From assembly GCA_947044405.1 (NCBI GenBank), contig CAMRHE010000357.1, forward strand, positions 1,039,501 to 1,103,500: DNA of 64,000 nt. The letters run 5' to 3'. The notes beneath the pieces are model-generated. The model saw only the letters and a list, made by a program, of their open reading frames with translations, did no database searches and had not been told where the DNA came from. This stretch comes from Leptodactylus fallax (taxonomy: Eukaryota > Chordata > Amphibia > Anura > Leptodactylidae). Made by a program: the position numbers and the translations under genes. Positions 34,330 through 48,830 of this stretch are shown piece after piece. How positions within the stretch are numbered: position 1 is the first letter of the stretch; every line of letters starts with the position of its first letter.

Positions 34330-35329
34330 CGGTTGCGTCTAGAATGGAGTTGCTCCTGGTAGGTCAACTCCAATCTAGTCAAGGACGCCACCACCCTTTA
34401 GATGCCAGAAGCACCCCAAGGATGCATGCCAATGGCACCCCAGGAACCCCTGCTCCTATTTAGATGCAAGCAGCACCTCAAGGACTCCTGCCCCCCTTAT
34501 TTGCCAGCAGATCCCTGTCCCGCCACCTTAGATGCCAGCAGCACCTCAAGGACCCCTGCCATTTAGATGCCAGAAGCACCACAGGGACCCCTGCCCCCTA
34601 TCCATGCCAGCAGCACCCCACTTAGATGAAAACAGCACCCCAAGGACCGCTGCCCCCCTTTACATTCCAGAAGGACCCCCCACCCCTTACATGCAGAAGC
34701 ACCCCAAGGTCCCCTCCCCTCCTTCAGATCCCAGCAGCACCCCAGTGACTCCTGTCCTCCTTCAGATTCCAGATGCACCCCAAGAATCCCTGCCACCCAT
34801 ATGACAGAAGCACCCCAAGGACCCCTGCCCTCCTTCAGATGCCAGCAGCACCCCCAAGGACCCCTGCTCCCCTTAGATGCCAGTAGCACCTCAAGGACCC
34901 CTGCCCTCCTTCAGATGCCAATAGCACCCCAAGGACCACTAATCGCCCCCCCCCCCCCCCCATTAGATGACAGCAGAACCCAAAATACCGTCTCCCTCGA
35001 TGCCAATGGCACCGCAGGGGCTCCTATACCACCCTATAAAATCAATCCAATCCCCCAGACCTTCCATGATACAGTCCCATGTAAAACATCACTCTCTTTT
35101 CAGCCCTCAATGCAGTCTCATGTAAAACAAGCCTATCACTCCCCTTCCATGATGCAGTCCCACAAAACAGTCTTCCCTGCTTTCTGTTCTCCATCTACAC
35201 AAGCTCCGCTCCCGCTTCCTCTATAGAGCACAAAGCTGTGATGGAAGAGACCCCACCCTCATTGGAGAGGCCCCACCCCTTTCTGTGACATCATACCTAC
35301 CAGGAGCAACTCCATTCTAAACACGACCG
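34330..35329. mobile_element. 1000-bp element with inverted ends, 8-bp duplication and minisatellite core
   Basis: Exact 8-bp duplications TCTCGGTT flank it at 34322-34329 and 35330-35337. The ends are about 35-bp inverted repeats beginning CGGTTGCGTCTAGAATGG, of which 24 bases (AGAATGGAGTTGCTCC and on) are exact. The core is a 36-38 bp minisatellite. An 8-bp duplication fits hAT-type insertion. I do not recognise the family. Confidence 0.75.
34395..35000 (+). repeat. 36-38 bp minisatellite inside the 1000-bp element
   Basis: About 16 diverged units of roughly GATGCCAGCAGCACCCCAAG followed by GACCCCTGCCC and a pyrimidine stretch. Proline-rich frames across it are by-products. Confidence 0.85.
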
Positions 35330-35337
35330 TCTCGGTT

Positions 35338-36007
35338 CCTAAGACCATCGGAAATATGTGTTTTCCGATGGTCTAAAGCAGCGGTTCTCAACCTGTGGGT
35401 CGCGACCCCGGCGGGGGTCGAATGACCAAAACACAGGGGTCGCCTAAAGCCATCGGAAAATACATATTTCCGATGGCTTTAGCCGCCGAGAAGTCGCGCT
35501 ATTCAGCTGGAATGCACGTCGTTATGGATGTGCGTTCCAAACTGAATGCCTGAGAGGGTGCCCCGCGCTGTGTAGCTCCCGGCATCCGCCGTGCCGTTAC
35601 GCGGATGCCGGGTCTGTTACAATGATGGCGGCCGCTCTGCTGCAGAGCGGTCACCATAGCAACCGGGCCTCCGCTGTACAGCGGAGTCCCGGAGCTAATG
35701 CCCGCGATCAGAGTCTGACCGCGGGCTGTAAAAACTGCCCCCGGTCCCCACCGGCCCCATACCTGTTAAGTTGCAGGTTCACTCCCCGCGCGACGAGATC
35801 GCGGGAGTCGACCTGTTCCGGTGACAGCCTGGAGCCTAATGAAGGCTCCCAGGCCTGTCACTGGGATACTACTACTGAGACTGGTCTATGACCAGTCTCA
35901 GTAGTAATGTACAGAATCTCCCATAGACTGCAATACACTTGTATTGCAGTCTATGGGACTTGCAATCAAACGATTGCAGGTTCAAGCCCCATGAAAGGAG
36001 GGGGGCT

Positions 36008-36038
<31 letters not shown>

Positions 36039-37054
36039 GTTCTAACTCACCCACTTTCCCTAGAATACATATAAAAGTACAAAATTACTGTGAAACACAT
36101 ACACATTAGCTATCCCTGTGTCCGAAAATGCCCAGTCTACAACCTTATAAAAATATTTTTCTTGTAGGGTGAACATCAGAGCGGGAAAAAAAAATCAAAA
36201 GTGCCAAACCGCCATATTTTTTGCTGTTTCGCCTCTGATTTGAATAAAAAGTGATCAAAGCAATAGACATTCCCCAAAATGGCATAACTAAAAAGTACAT
36301 CTGGCGGTGCAAAAAAAGACGCCCTATTCCTCCCCGTACAGCTGCAGGGACACCTGTCAATGTGACCTTGCAGCTGTTGCAAAACTACAACTTCCATATA
36401 TTAGACATTTTACCACATTTTTTTGTCTTAAAATATTTTTCCCTATTTTCCTCCTCTAAAACCTAGGTGCATCTTATGGTCCGGTGCGTCTTATAGTCCG
36501 AAAAATACGGTAAATATTATAATATGACTCAAGCCCATATTAACCAGAAGCTTGGCCATTACTGCTCTCTGTCTTTATGTGAAGTCAGGCTATCGCCACT
36601 GTTAAGCGATATATTTATATGAACAATGGCCGTGTGGCATCTATTTTGTTTTTGGTCTGTATATGAGGGGCTATTACAGTTATAGTGACGCCACACAGGT
36701 AATAAGATTACTCATATGGGAGGGCACTATTACTGTAATAATTCTCAATTTCCCCATAGTTAATAACATTACCTGTGTAGGGGTAGATCACTATGTTTAA
36801 ATTATGTTTGATTTGTAGCAATTAGAATGCATAATGCATATCATGTATTTACATTCCGAATCATAACTGTAGCAAAATTACAGTTTTGAAGTAGCCACCA
36901 AAATTATTTTTTGGTTTGGGGTCACCGCAACATGAGGAACTGTATTGCGGGGTCACGGCATTAGAAAGGTTGAGAACCACTGGTCTAAAGCAACCCCTGT
37001 GAAAGGGTCGTTCCACCCCCAAAATGGTCATGACCCACAGGTTGAGAACCGCTG
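35338..37054 (-). mobile_element. Outer SPIN-like hAT element, right part, split
   Basis: On the minus strand the end reads CAGCGGTTCTCAACCTGTGG (37054 leftward), followed by a GACCC block and, after the inner insertion, an AGACCATCGGAAA hairpin (35341-35373). These are hallmarks of the SPIN group of hAT elements. It is interrupted at 35378 by another SPIN-like copy. Its own far end is lost or is represented by 33918-33992. Confidence 0.65.
35379..36982 (+). mobile_element. Inner SPIN-like hAT element with 8-bp target duplication
   Basis: It starts CAGCGGTTCTCAACCTGTGG and ends GGTTGAGAACCACTG. Perfect 8-bp duplications GTCTAAAG stand at 35371-35378 and 36983-36990. The outer parts match SPIN-like sequence. 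The middle (about 35480-36510) is foreign: it resembles the hairpin-rich CCCCTTAA family (compare 35820-36180 with 31130-31500) and includes a block ending CCGAAAAATACGGTA at 36497-36512. No transposase. Confidence 0.8.
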
Positions 37055-40000
37055 CACCAAAGACTGTAGTTTTCAGAGAAGAAGATCAGAAAATCGCTAC
37101 AAAAATACAATTGTGATTCTCAATATGTATATTTCTGTGTTTGTTAGTCCAACACACATAGGGTTTTTGACTTTTTGTATATTTTCTTTTTGTTTTAGGC
37201 TCAGTTGTGACCTTTGTGGTATTCTGGTAAAACAGATAAATGGAAAATAGAGAATAATAAATATGATGTAATATGTAGAAGAATATACCGCCTATAAATA
37301 TGGTATAATGTCATGGATCACATCTGTAAGACAAGGGGTGGAGTGTGATAGGATTTTTCCACAAAATCAGATGGTTTTATTGATGTGATATAACAAGGTT
37401 AATGTCTTACTGATCAGTCTGTATTTATTTCCATCCATCTGAGTATAATTTATGTTACTGATAATTCTGTATGTATTTCTTGCTGTCCATTTATGGATTT
37501 CTGTTGCTGATCAGTTTCTAAACATTTAATTTACATTTCTTCCATAAATGGTCATGTTATAACCAGACAATATACATCCAGACAATCCCTCACCCCCCTC
37601 CAAGGGTACTATAAAACTCTATGGTCTATTGTGCTGGTCAGCTTCAGTTGGGATAACAGGATGCCCATCAACCCTTTGGATGCAATCGAACAAGATGGAT
37701 GAATAGAGCATATTAAGCAGCGAGGCCCCCTTTCTCATGTGGACCCATTTACATTTATATTTGTAACTGCAGCTAAGTATTATCTCTTTTCATTTATTAA
37801 TGACATATACTGGTGACATATTCTGATGTGACCATCTTAGAGTTAACCTGTTATGAAAACCTGTTTGCCTACAAGTTATCAGAATATGGTGACATTTGAA
37901 CACCTGTAAAAGACATTTTTTTTATTTTTCAAAGTTTTGTATTTTTGTAAATGTATTAAAGGATGTATTAAAAGATAACATAGTGAAGGCCATAAAAACA
38001 AAACGGAAAAACTAAAAAGTTATGGCTTTTAGAAGTAGATCGGAAATGCAAAATGAAAAACGTCTGTCCCCTGTATTTCAACATTCTGCCCTCCCATGAG
38101 CCATGACTTTTTACCCTACCAATTTTATTTACTGTACCTGCTCCTGTGTTATGTCCATACTTCCACTGCTGCCGCTGGCTGTAGCATGATATGCTTCCCA
38201 ACTTATTCCTACCGTAGTTATGTGTTCTGGAGGGGCCTCAAGGGCATTTATTCATTGTTCATACAATCACAGAGTTGACTAGATGGTTATTACTCCTTAT
38301 GTGATGTCCAACTCCAGGAGCCCATTTAGCGCAATCTATCCAAGTAGAGGGGGTGGCCCCCTCTATGTAAATTGCTCCGGGGGCCACTGGCCCCTTGCTC
38401 CCCCTGTTAACTATGATTTGGGTTTAGATGTATTATTTCTATAGTAGGACAGGGTAGAAAATGTACATGTTGTGAAAAAAAGGAAATCTTCAAATTGTGG
38501 AAACATTATACTGTAACCTGGTGGTGATTTTCATACTGATTCAATAGTTCACATAGACAAAGTTCCAGTTCTCATTAATTACAGTGTCATAACAATCAAT
38601 GCAGATTTGTTTCTTTCACACAGTAAAATAGTCACCAAGGGCCAAATAACGACAAACTGTAGAAAATCTCAGTTTACATCAATTTCTATCCACAGAAGTA
38701 TCAACGCAGCAAGTTGTTACCTGATGCCTGCCAACAATTAATTAACATTGCTGCAATGCTTTAATATAACGAGTTACTATGGTAGAGAACAACATCAGTG
38801 TGGTACAGACAGAAATACAATGCTTTTTTCTGAACTGACAATGTGCCCACACCCCACACCCCTGTGGTGATATGGTACACTAATATCAATCCGTTTACAT
38901 TCATCTTGTCTCTATATCTCTAGCCATCTTTCATTTTAATTGTGTATAGATATGTGCACCATTAAGATGGCTACACATTCTCACGCATTTAGGAAATTAA
39001 AGTTATGTGCTCCTGTGTAGTTAACACATTAATGCTACCTTCACACATAGGTTTTGTATGGCTTTTTTCTTGGAATAAAAGCAATAATATTACAATAAAA
39101 TCTGATTTAATTCTGTAATCAATTTTGCAGCAAAATCTACACAACAGATATGTTGAGGCAGATTTGCCTGGGGTATAAAATTAGTCCTTCTGTGATTCCA
39201 TTGTTAGGGTATGACTACAATGTGTTGCCATGGCACCGGTGTGATGGGGTCACTGTGCAGACAAAAAATGTTCAGGTATGCCATTGCCACATTATTCAAT
39301 TAATTCATTAACAATTAAATGATTTTCTATGATCTTGCAGATATATCTAATTAAATGCTAAATGTCCTGGCCTGGATCTTTCTTTTTCCTCTCTTCCTTT
39401 CTCTCGTTCTTTTCTCTATTTCTTTCCTCCTCTCCTTCATTTCTAGCTTTCCCTTTTCTTTCATTCCTTATGATCTTGCTTGATATCCATCTTTCTCCCC
39501 TCTCTCTTATTTATTCTTATATTTTGTGATACAGGCATTTTCAATGTTACTGTTGATATTTGCATTAGTAATGCCAACTCCTAACTAGAGTAGATTTCCG
39601 TTCTAGCACTGGAACATATGAGTGATTTATGAGGAGGCTGGAGCCTCTTCATAAATCACTCATGCCCTGCGCCAGTCGGGGCCTATATTAAAACTGGTGT
39701 GCAATACGCCAGTCTTAATAAATCTGCCCCATTGTGAACAGAAACTGATTGTTTATTGAATGTTTCCAGTTAATGGCTGTCTGGCAACCTGCAAAATGAT
39801 GCTGCTATGGAACACTCAATCAACTTGTAGTAAAATGGAATTGAACAGTGTGACAGTTGGTATGACCACTCAGATTTTGGGAGCACCATAGATGTGTCAT
39901 AACCACACTTTATAATCGTATACTTACATTGTGCCTATAACTGCTAATACAGATTAAGACTATATACTGTACATATTTAAATACTTTATGGACTTACATT

Positions 40001-40134
40001 TCCATTTGTTGCATTTGACATATACAGTAGCATAATTCTCAGTGATGGTAAAAGCAAGTATGGAAACTTTCACACAAACTGTGTTTTTTGTAAAAATCAC
40101 AAAGACCCTAAACAAATGCTTTATTTAAAGGGGT
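37055..40134. other. AT-rich non-coding interval
   Basis: No gene seen. A hairpin at 39618-39663 has 22-base arms (one mismatch) and a GG loop, followed by an AATAAATCTGCCCC block, and is probably part of a miniature element. A pyrimidine-rich stretch covers 39375-39510. Confidence 0.5.
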
Positions 40135-40138
40135 TTCC

Positions 40139-40453
40139 AGGATTTGGAGCAAACCCTTATTAAAAAAATAAAGCATACTCTCCTTTCCATGGTGCTTTGT
40201 TGTCCTCCTCTGGAGTCTGTTTGGTCTCTTGTTGTTGCCTGGAATCACCGATCCCTCTCCAATACTGCTGAGGCCGCTGGTTGGTCTTCGCAATCATGTG
40301 AGGCTGGGGACTTCTAGCATCCAGGTACCAGCACAAGATTGAACGGTCACCAGCGGCAGACAGCAGAGCAACGGTACAGTTGAGAATGCTGTATTTTTAT
40401 TTTACATCACCACCATCCTTCACACAGTTTGCTCCAATTCCAGGACAACCCCT
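40139..40453. mobile_element. TTAA-flanked miniature element, AGGGGTTGTCC family
   Basis: TTAA at 40135-40138 and 40454-40457. Ends AGGGGTTTCCAGG and CCAGGACAACCCCT. Confidence 0.75.
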
Positions 40454-40977
40454 TTAATATCTACTACATTTATATCATTAAACATTTGTCTAAGTCACTA
40501 TATTAAGGTACTGTATGTCTCGATTTACTGTGGTGCTTCAAAGTTTGTGAACCCTTCAGAATTTTTTATATTTCTGCAAAATTTGACCTAAACTGCATCA
40601 GATTTTCACACAAGTCCTAAAAGTAGATGAAAAGAGCCAAATTAAACATATGAGTCAATGTTAGACTTGGTCATTTATTTGTAGAAGAAAATGATCCAAT
40701 ATCAAAATATCTGCGAGTAGTAAAAGTAGAGTATGTGAACAATTGCTTTTGCTATCTGGTATGACCCTCTTGTGCACCAATAACTGTATCTAAACATTTC
40801 TGGTAATCGTTGATTAGTTCTGTACATCGAGTTGGAGGAATTTTAGCCTATTCCCCATAGAAAACAGCTTCTACTCTGTGACTTTGGTCAGTTTCATCCC
40901 ATGAACTGCTTGCTTTAGGTAGTTCCATAATTTTTCTATTGGATTAAGTTCAGGAATTGGATATTCCAAAACTTTAA

Positions 40978-41180
40978 AGTGATTGTCCAGGCTAAACAAA
41001 AAAAAAAACAAAACAAAACATACTCACTTGTCGCCGGTGCCTCCCAGCGAGGTCTGGTCTTCAGCTCCAATCAGCGGCCTCAGTGGCCTAAGGACCAGAC
41101 CACACTGGGAGGACACCGGAGCACCAGGGACACCTCCCCCAGCCTAATTAAAAAATAATATTTTAGCCTGGACAACCTCT
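40978..41180. mobile_element. TTAA-flanked miniature element inside the Tc1 relic
   Basis: TTAA at 40974-40977 and 41181-41184. Ends AGTGATTGTCCAGGC and GCCTGGACAACCTCT. Confidence 0.8.
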
Positions 41181-41284
41181 TTAACTTTATTTTTCTGTAG
41201 TCTTTCTTTGGTAGAAAGACTTGTGTGCTTAGGGTCATTGTTTTGTTGCATGTCCAACGTTCTCTTGAAATTAAAATCACTTTT

Positions 41285-42040
41285 AGCCTGGTTGCACACC
41301 AGGCTATTCTACTCCTACCTTTGCTGTTGCATCACTCCCCCTGCGACGCCCTGGTCTGCCGGGCATGTGCAGAGCTGCTTGAAAGAGAATCAAGATGGCC
41401 GCCGGACATGCGCAGAAACGGTTTTGTATGGGATATAATCAAGATGGCCACCGGACATGCTCAGAGCCACTCGGAATAAAATCAAGATGGCCGTCGGACA
41501 TGCGCAGAAACGGTCTTGTATGGGATATAATCAAGATGGCCTCTGGACATGCGCAGAGCCAATTGGAATAGAATGAAGATGGCCGCCGGACATGTGCAGA
41601 AACGGTCTTGTATGGGATATAATCAAGATGGCCTCTGGACATGTGCAGAGCTAATTGGAATAGAATGAAGATGGCCGCCGGACATGCGCAGAAACGGTCT
41701 TGTATGGGATATAATCAAGATTGCCACCGGACATGCGCAGAAACGGTCTTGTATGGGATATAATCAAGATGGCCGCCGGACATGCACAGAGCCGCTAGGA
41801 ATAGAATCAAGATGGGCTCCGGACATGCACAGAGCCGCTCGTGTAAGAATAGGATAAAGATGGCCGCAACGAGCGGCTCTGCGCATGTCCGGCAGTCAGC
41901 ATGATTCTATTCAGTGTGGCTCTGCGCATGTCCAGTGGCCATTTTGATTATTTTACTACACGAGCTAGGAGGACCAGGACATCGCAGCGGGTGTGATGCA
42001 ATGGCAAAGGTAGGAGTAGAATAGCCTTTCTAAAGGCTAT
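41285..42040. mobile_element. Foldback-like element enclosing a minisatellite
   Basis: Left arm (about 41303-41355) includes AGGCTATTCTACTCCTACCT; right arm (about 41965-42028) is its complement, roughly 55 bp with some mismatches. Each tip has its own small hairpin (41285-41306 and 42023-42040). Between the arms lies a minisatellite, and its last two units are inverted. No clear target duplication seen. Family unknown. Confidence 0.6.
41385..41960. repeat. 55/110-bp minisatellite
   Basis: Units alternate between ATGGCCGCCGGACATGCGCA followed by GAAACGGTCTTGTATGGG and a second form with GAGCC and GGAATAGAAT. This gives a 55-bp basic and 110-bp higher order period. From about 41860 to 41960 units run in the opposite direction (CTGCGCATGTCCGG). 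Confidence 0.8.
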
Positions 42041-42059
42041 TCCGACGTGTCTTTAGTTT

Positions 42060-42172
42060 AAAATGCAGTTCGATACCATGAAGCGTGAGGAAATCCGGAT
42101 TTGATGCAAATCGAAGATTTCCTGAAATTCAGATCAAATTCCACTTTATCAGCTTCAGTTCGCTCATCTATA
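42060..42172 (-). repeat. Frog-type dispersed repeat (GATGAGCGAA family)
   Basis: On the minus strand it reads AGATGAGCGAACTGAAGCTG, then AATTTCAGGAAATCTTCGAT. The same repeat is on the plus strand at 56583-56700. Confidence 0.5.
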
Positions 42173-42353
42173 CAGATAATACAAGGTTTTTATGCTAGAA
42201 TGCCATAGGTTCCTTTCAACCAAAAAGCTCTATTTTAGTTTCATCCATCCACAAAACAATGTTCGAAAAGCCTTCTGGCTTGTCTAGGTGATCTTTAGAA
42301 AAATGCAGATGGGCAGCAATGTTCATCTTGGAGGGCAGTGGCTTTCTCTTTTA

Positions 42354-42803
42354 GCCCCTTCCCGACATCCGCTGTACTATTATGGCTATTTACATATGGA
42401 GCTGCTCAGAAGCTGAGCAGCCACCATAGTCGCCGGTTCTCCACTGTATTATACAGCAGTCATCTGGCGCTAGTGCCCACGATCAGTGCCCGCAGACACC
42501 GATCTAGTTAAAACACATCCTGCACCTTGTATGTTTTGTAAACCGCAACCCACTTCAGGCCAGCGCTTTACAAGACACCTAGACCACAGATAGAAGTCTG
42601 CTTCTCGGCACAGGCGGGCGCAATGACGTCACAACATCGCGCCTCCTGGGCTGAGACACAGACGTCCTGTGCGTGGACAGGAAGGAGGCAGCTCCAATCA
42701 TCAAAGGATCGCAGGTAGGTGAATATAAATTTTTTTTTTTGTTGTTTTAGCTTAGTTTTGGGTATTTTATTAGTATAAGGGGTTGTTAGGAGGGGGAATT
42801 ATA
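42354..42803. other. Truncated hairpin-rich miniature element and non-coding flank
   Basis: It starts with GCCCCTTCCCGACATCC and has a hairpin at 42398-42432, homologous in position to those at 30964-31003 and 35622-35658. From about 42500 no element is recognised. No gene seen. Confidence 0.45.
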
Positions 42804-43473
42804 CAGTGCCTTGCAAAAGTATTCATACCCCTTGAACTTTTTCACATTTTGTCACCTTACAACCACAAACTTATTTGTATTTTATTGAGATTTTAACTGA
42901 TAGACCAACACAAAGTAGTATATCATTATGAAGTGGAACAGAAATGATACATGGTTTTCAAAATTTTAATCAAATAAAAATCTGAAAAGTGTGACGTGCA
43001 AAAGTATTCAGCCCCCTGTACTCCGATATCCCTAAATAAAATCCAGTGCAATCAATTGCCTTCAGAAGTCACTTAATTAGTTAATAGAGTCCAACTGTGT
43101 GTAATTTAGTCTCAGTATAAATACACCTGTTCTTTGAAGGCCTCAGTGGTTTGTGAACCAAACAGCATCATGAAGACCAAGAAACTCACCAGACAGGTCA
43201 GAGATAAAGTTGTGGAGAAGTTTAAAGCAGGGTTAGGTTATAAAAACATATCCCAAGCTTTGAACATCCCAAGGAGCACTGTTCAATCCATCATCCAAAA
43301 ATGGAAAAAGTATTCTACAACTGCAAACCTAACAAGACATGGCCGTCTACCTAAACTGACAGATCAAGCAAGGAGAGCACTGGTCAGAGAAGCAGCCAAG
43401 AGGCCCATGGTCATTCTGGAAGAGCTACGGAAATCCACAGCTCAGGTGGGAGAATCTGTCCACAGGACAACTA

Positions 43474-45107
<1,634 letters not shown>

Positions 45108-46042
45108 TATAAGTTGTGCACTCCACAAATCTGGCCTTTATGGAAGAGTGGCAAGAAGAAAACGATTGTTAAAAAAAAGACATAAGAAGTGCCATTTGTA
45201 GTTTGCCATAAGCCATATAGGGGACACAGCAAACATGTGGAAGAAGGTGCTCTGGTCAGATGAGACCAAAGGTGAACTTTTTGACCTAAATGCAAAGCAC
45301 TATGTGTGACGGAAAAGTAGCCCTGCTCATCCCCCTGCACATATCATCCCCACTGTGAAACATGGTGGTGGCAGCATCATGGTGTTGGGATGCTTTTCTT
45401 CAGCAGGGACAGCGAAGCTGGTCAGAGTTGATGGGAAGATGGATGAAGCTAAATACAGGGAAATACTGGAAGAAAACCTGTAGGAGGCTGCAAAAGACTT
45501 GAGACTGGGAAGGAGATTCACCTTCCAGCAAGATAATGACCCTAAACATACAGTGAAATGGTTTAGATCAAAGAATATTAATGTGTTAGAATGGCCCAGT
45601 CAAAGTCTAGACCTAAATCCCATTGAGCATCTGTGGCAAGACATGAAAATTACTGTTCACAGACGCTCTCCATCCAATCTGGCTGAGCTTGAGGTAATTT
45701 GCAAAGAAGAATGGGCAAAAATCTCAGTCTCTAAATGCGCAAAGCTGGGAGAGACATACCCCAAACGACTTGCAGTTTCAGCGAAACTGTAATTTCAGCG
45801 AAAGGTGGCTCTACAAAGTATTGCTATGGGGCCTGAAAACTTTTGCACGACACACTTTTCAGATTTTTATTGGATTAAAATTTTGAAAAGCGTGTATCAT
45901 TTTCCTTCCACTTCACAATTATCTGCTACTTTGGGTTGGTCTATCACTTAAAATCTCAATAAAATGCATTTAAGTTTGTGGTTGTAAGGTAACAAAATGT
46001 GAAAAAGTTCAAGGGGTATGAATACTTTTGCAAGGCACTGTA

Positions 46043-46181
46043 ACTATAATGGAGGGGGCATTATGAACACAAGGGGGAGGTTATTTATATAAGGGGTCAA
46101 TAGGGGGCATCATTTATATTAGGGGGCATTATGAACAAGGGGGTGGTCAGTGGTATAAGGGGTCATTAGAGGTACAGTATT
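46043..46181. repeat. G-rich spacer between two Tc1 elements
   Basis: Repeats of AGGGGGCATTATGAACA and ATAAGGGGTC. Similar sequence flanks the pair at 42770-42800 and 48757-48800, so both Tc1 elements landed in one short G-rich repeat. Confidence 0.5.
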
Positions 46182-46458
46182 TACAGTGGGTATGGAAAGT
46201 ATTCAGACCCCTTTAAAATTTTCACTCTTTGCTTCATTGCAACCATTTACTAAAAGCAAAAAAAGTTCATTTTATTTCTCATTAATGTACACTCAGCACC
46301 CCATCTTGACAGAAAAAAACACAAATGTAGATATTTTTGCAAATTTATTAAAAAAGAAAAACTGAAATATCACATGGTCATAAGTATTCAGACCCTTTGC
46401 TGTGACACTCATATTTAACTCACATGCTGTCCATTTCCTTCTTATCCTCCTTGAGATA

Positions 46459-47399
<941 letters not shown>

Positions 47400-47519
47400 C
47401 TACTGCTTCATTGGAGTCCAGCTGTGTTTAATTAAACTGATTGGACAAGATTCGGAAAGACACATACCTGTCTATATAAGACCTCACAGCTCAAGTGCAT
47501 GTCAGAGCAAATGAGAATC

Positions 47520-48552
47520 ATGAGGTCAAAGGAACTGCCCAAGGTGCTCAGAGACAGAATTGTGGCAAGGCACAGATCTGGCCAAGGTTACAAAAGAATT
47601 TCTGCAGCACTCAAGATTCCTAAGAGCACAGTGGCCTCCATAATCCTTAAATGGAAGAAGTTTGGGACGACCAGAACTCTTCCTAGACCTGGCCGTCCAG
47701 CCAAACTGAGCAATTGTGGGAGAAGAACCTTGGTAAGAGAGGTAAAGAAGAACCCAAAGATCACTGTGGCTGAGCTCCAGAGATGCAGTAAGGAGATGGG
47801 AGAAAGTTCCACAAAGTCAACTATCACTCCAGCCCTCCACCAGTCGGGGCTTTATGGCAGAGTGGCCCGAAGGAAGCCTCTCCTCAGTGCAAGACATATG
47901 AAAGCCCGCATAGAGTTTGCCAAAAAACACATGAAGGACTCCCAGACTATGAGAAATAAGATTCTCTGGTCTGATGAGACAAAGATTGAACTTTTTGGTG
48001 TTAATTCTTAGCGGTATGTGTGGAGAATACCAGGCACTGCTCATCACCTGCCCAATACAATCCCAACAGTGAAACATGGTGGTGGAAGCATCATGCTATG
48101 GGTTTTTTTTTTCATCTGCAGGGACAGGACGACTGGGTGCAATTGAAGGAAAGATGAATGCGGCCAAGTACAGAGATATCCTGGAAGAAAACCTCTTCCA
48201 GAGTGCTCTAGACCTCAGACTGGGCCGAAGGTTCACCTTCCAACAAGACAATGACCCTAAGCACACAGCTAAAAGAACAAAGGAGTGGCTTCGGAACAAC
48301 TCTGTGACCATTCTTGACTGGCCCAGCCAGAGCCCTGACCTCAACCCAATTGAGCATCTCTGGAGAGACCTGAAAATGGCTGTCCACCAACGTTCACCAT
48401 CCAATCTGACGGAACTGGAGAGGATCTGCAAGGAAGAATGGCAGAGGATCCCCAAATCGAGATGTGAAAAATTTGTTGCATCATTCCCATGGAGACTCAT
48501 GGCTGTACTAGCTCAAAAGGTGCTTCTACTCAATACTGAGCAAAGGGTCTGA
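47520..48552 (+). pseudogene. Tc1 transposase pseudogene
   Basis: The start MRSKELPKVLRDRI at 47520 opens the paired HTH region (STVASIILKWKKFGTT). It continues through GLYGRVARRKPLL to SDETKIELFG (first D, near 47976). A TAG follows at 48009-48011 where the family has a sense codon. A slip in the T run near 48102 changes frame, after which come [11 protein letters not shown] (second D, near 48245) and NPIEHLWRD (E, near 48345). It ends at 48550-48552. The nested Tc1 lies upstream of the coding region in the left inverted-repeat side, so it does not itself break the gene. Confidence 0.92.
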
Positions 48553-48830
48553 ATACTTATGACCATGTGATATTTCAGTTTTTCCTTTTTAATAAATTTG
48601 CAAAAATATCTACATTTGTTTTTTTTCTGTCAAGATGGGGTGCTGAATGTACATTAATGAGAAATAAAATGAACTTTTTTGCTTTTAGCAAATGGCTGCA
48701 ATGAAACAAAGAGTGAACAATTTAAGGGGGTCTGAATACTTTCCGTACCCACTGTATGTCAGGGGGAATCAGGGGCATAACATGAGGGGGAAATTAATTT
48801 AATTAAGGTGGTATTTGGGTTTTATTAAGA

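Larger units (their letters stand above)
40528..42353 (-). mobile_element. Old Tc1 relic split by later insertions
   Basis: The left end lies after TA at 40526-40527 and reads CTGTGGTGCTTCAAAGTTTG. The transposase C-terminal region on the minus strand is readable in pieces at 40740-40973 and 41185-41272, and a catalytic-domain piece at 42180-42350 matches the usual KxELFG region. Frames are broken throughout. It hosts the miniature element 40978-41180 and the foldback element 41285-42040. The right end is missing; another element begins at about 42354. Confidence 0.6.

Noticed and set aside
34532..35226. Proline-rich plus-strand frames
   Set aside because: They are translations of the 36-38 bp minisatellite within a mobile element, not a gene.
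35979..35989. GGTTCAAGCCC resembling a tRNA or SINE B box
   Set aside because: No A box at the right distance and no cloverleaf; it lies in the hairpin-rich miniature element family.
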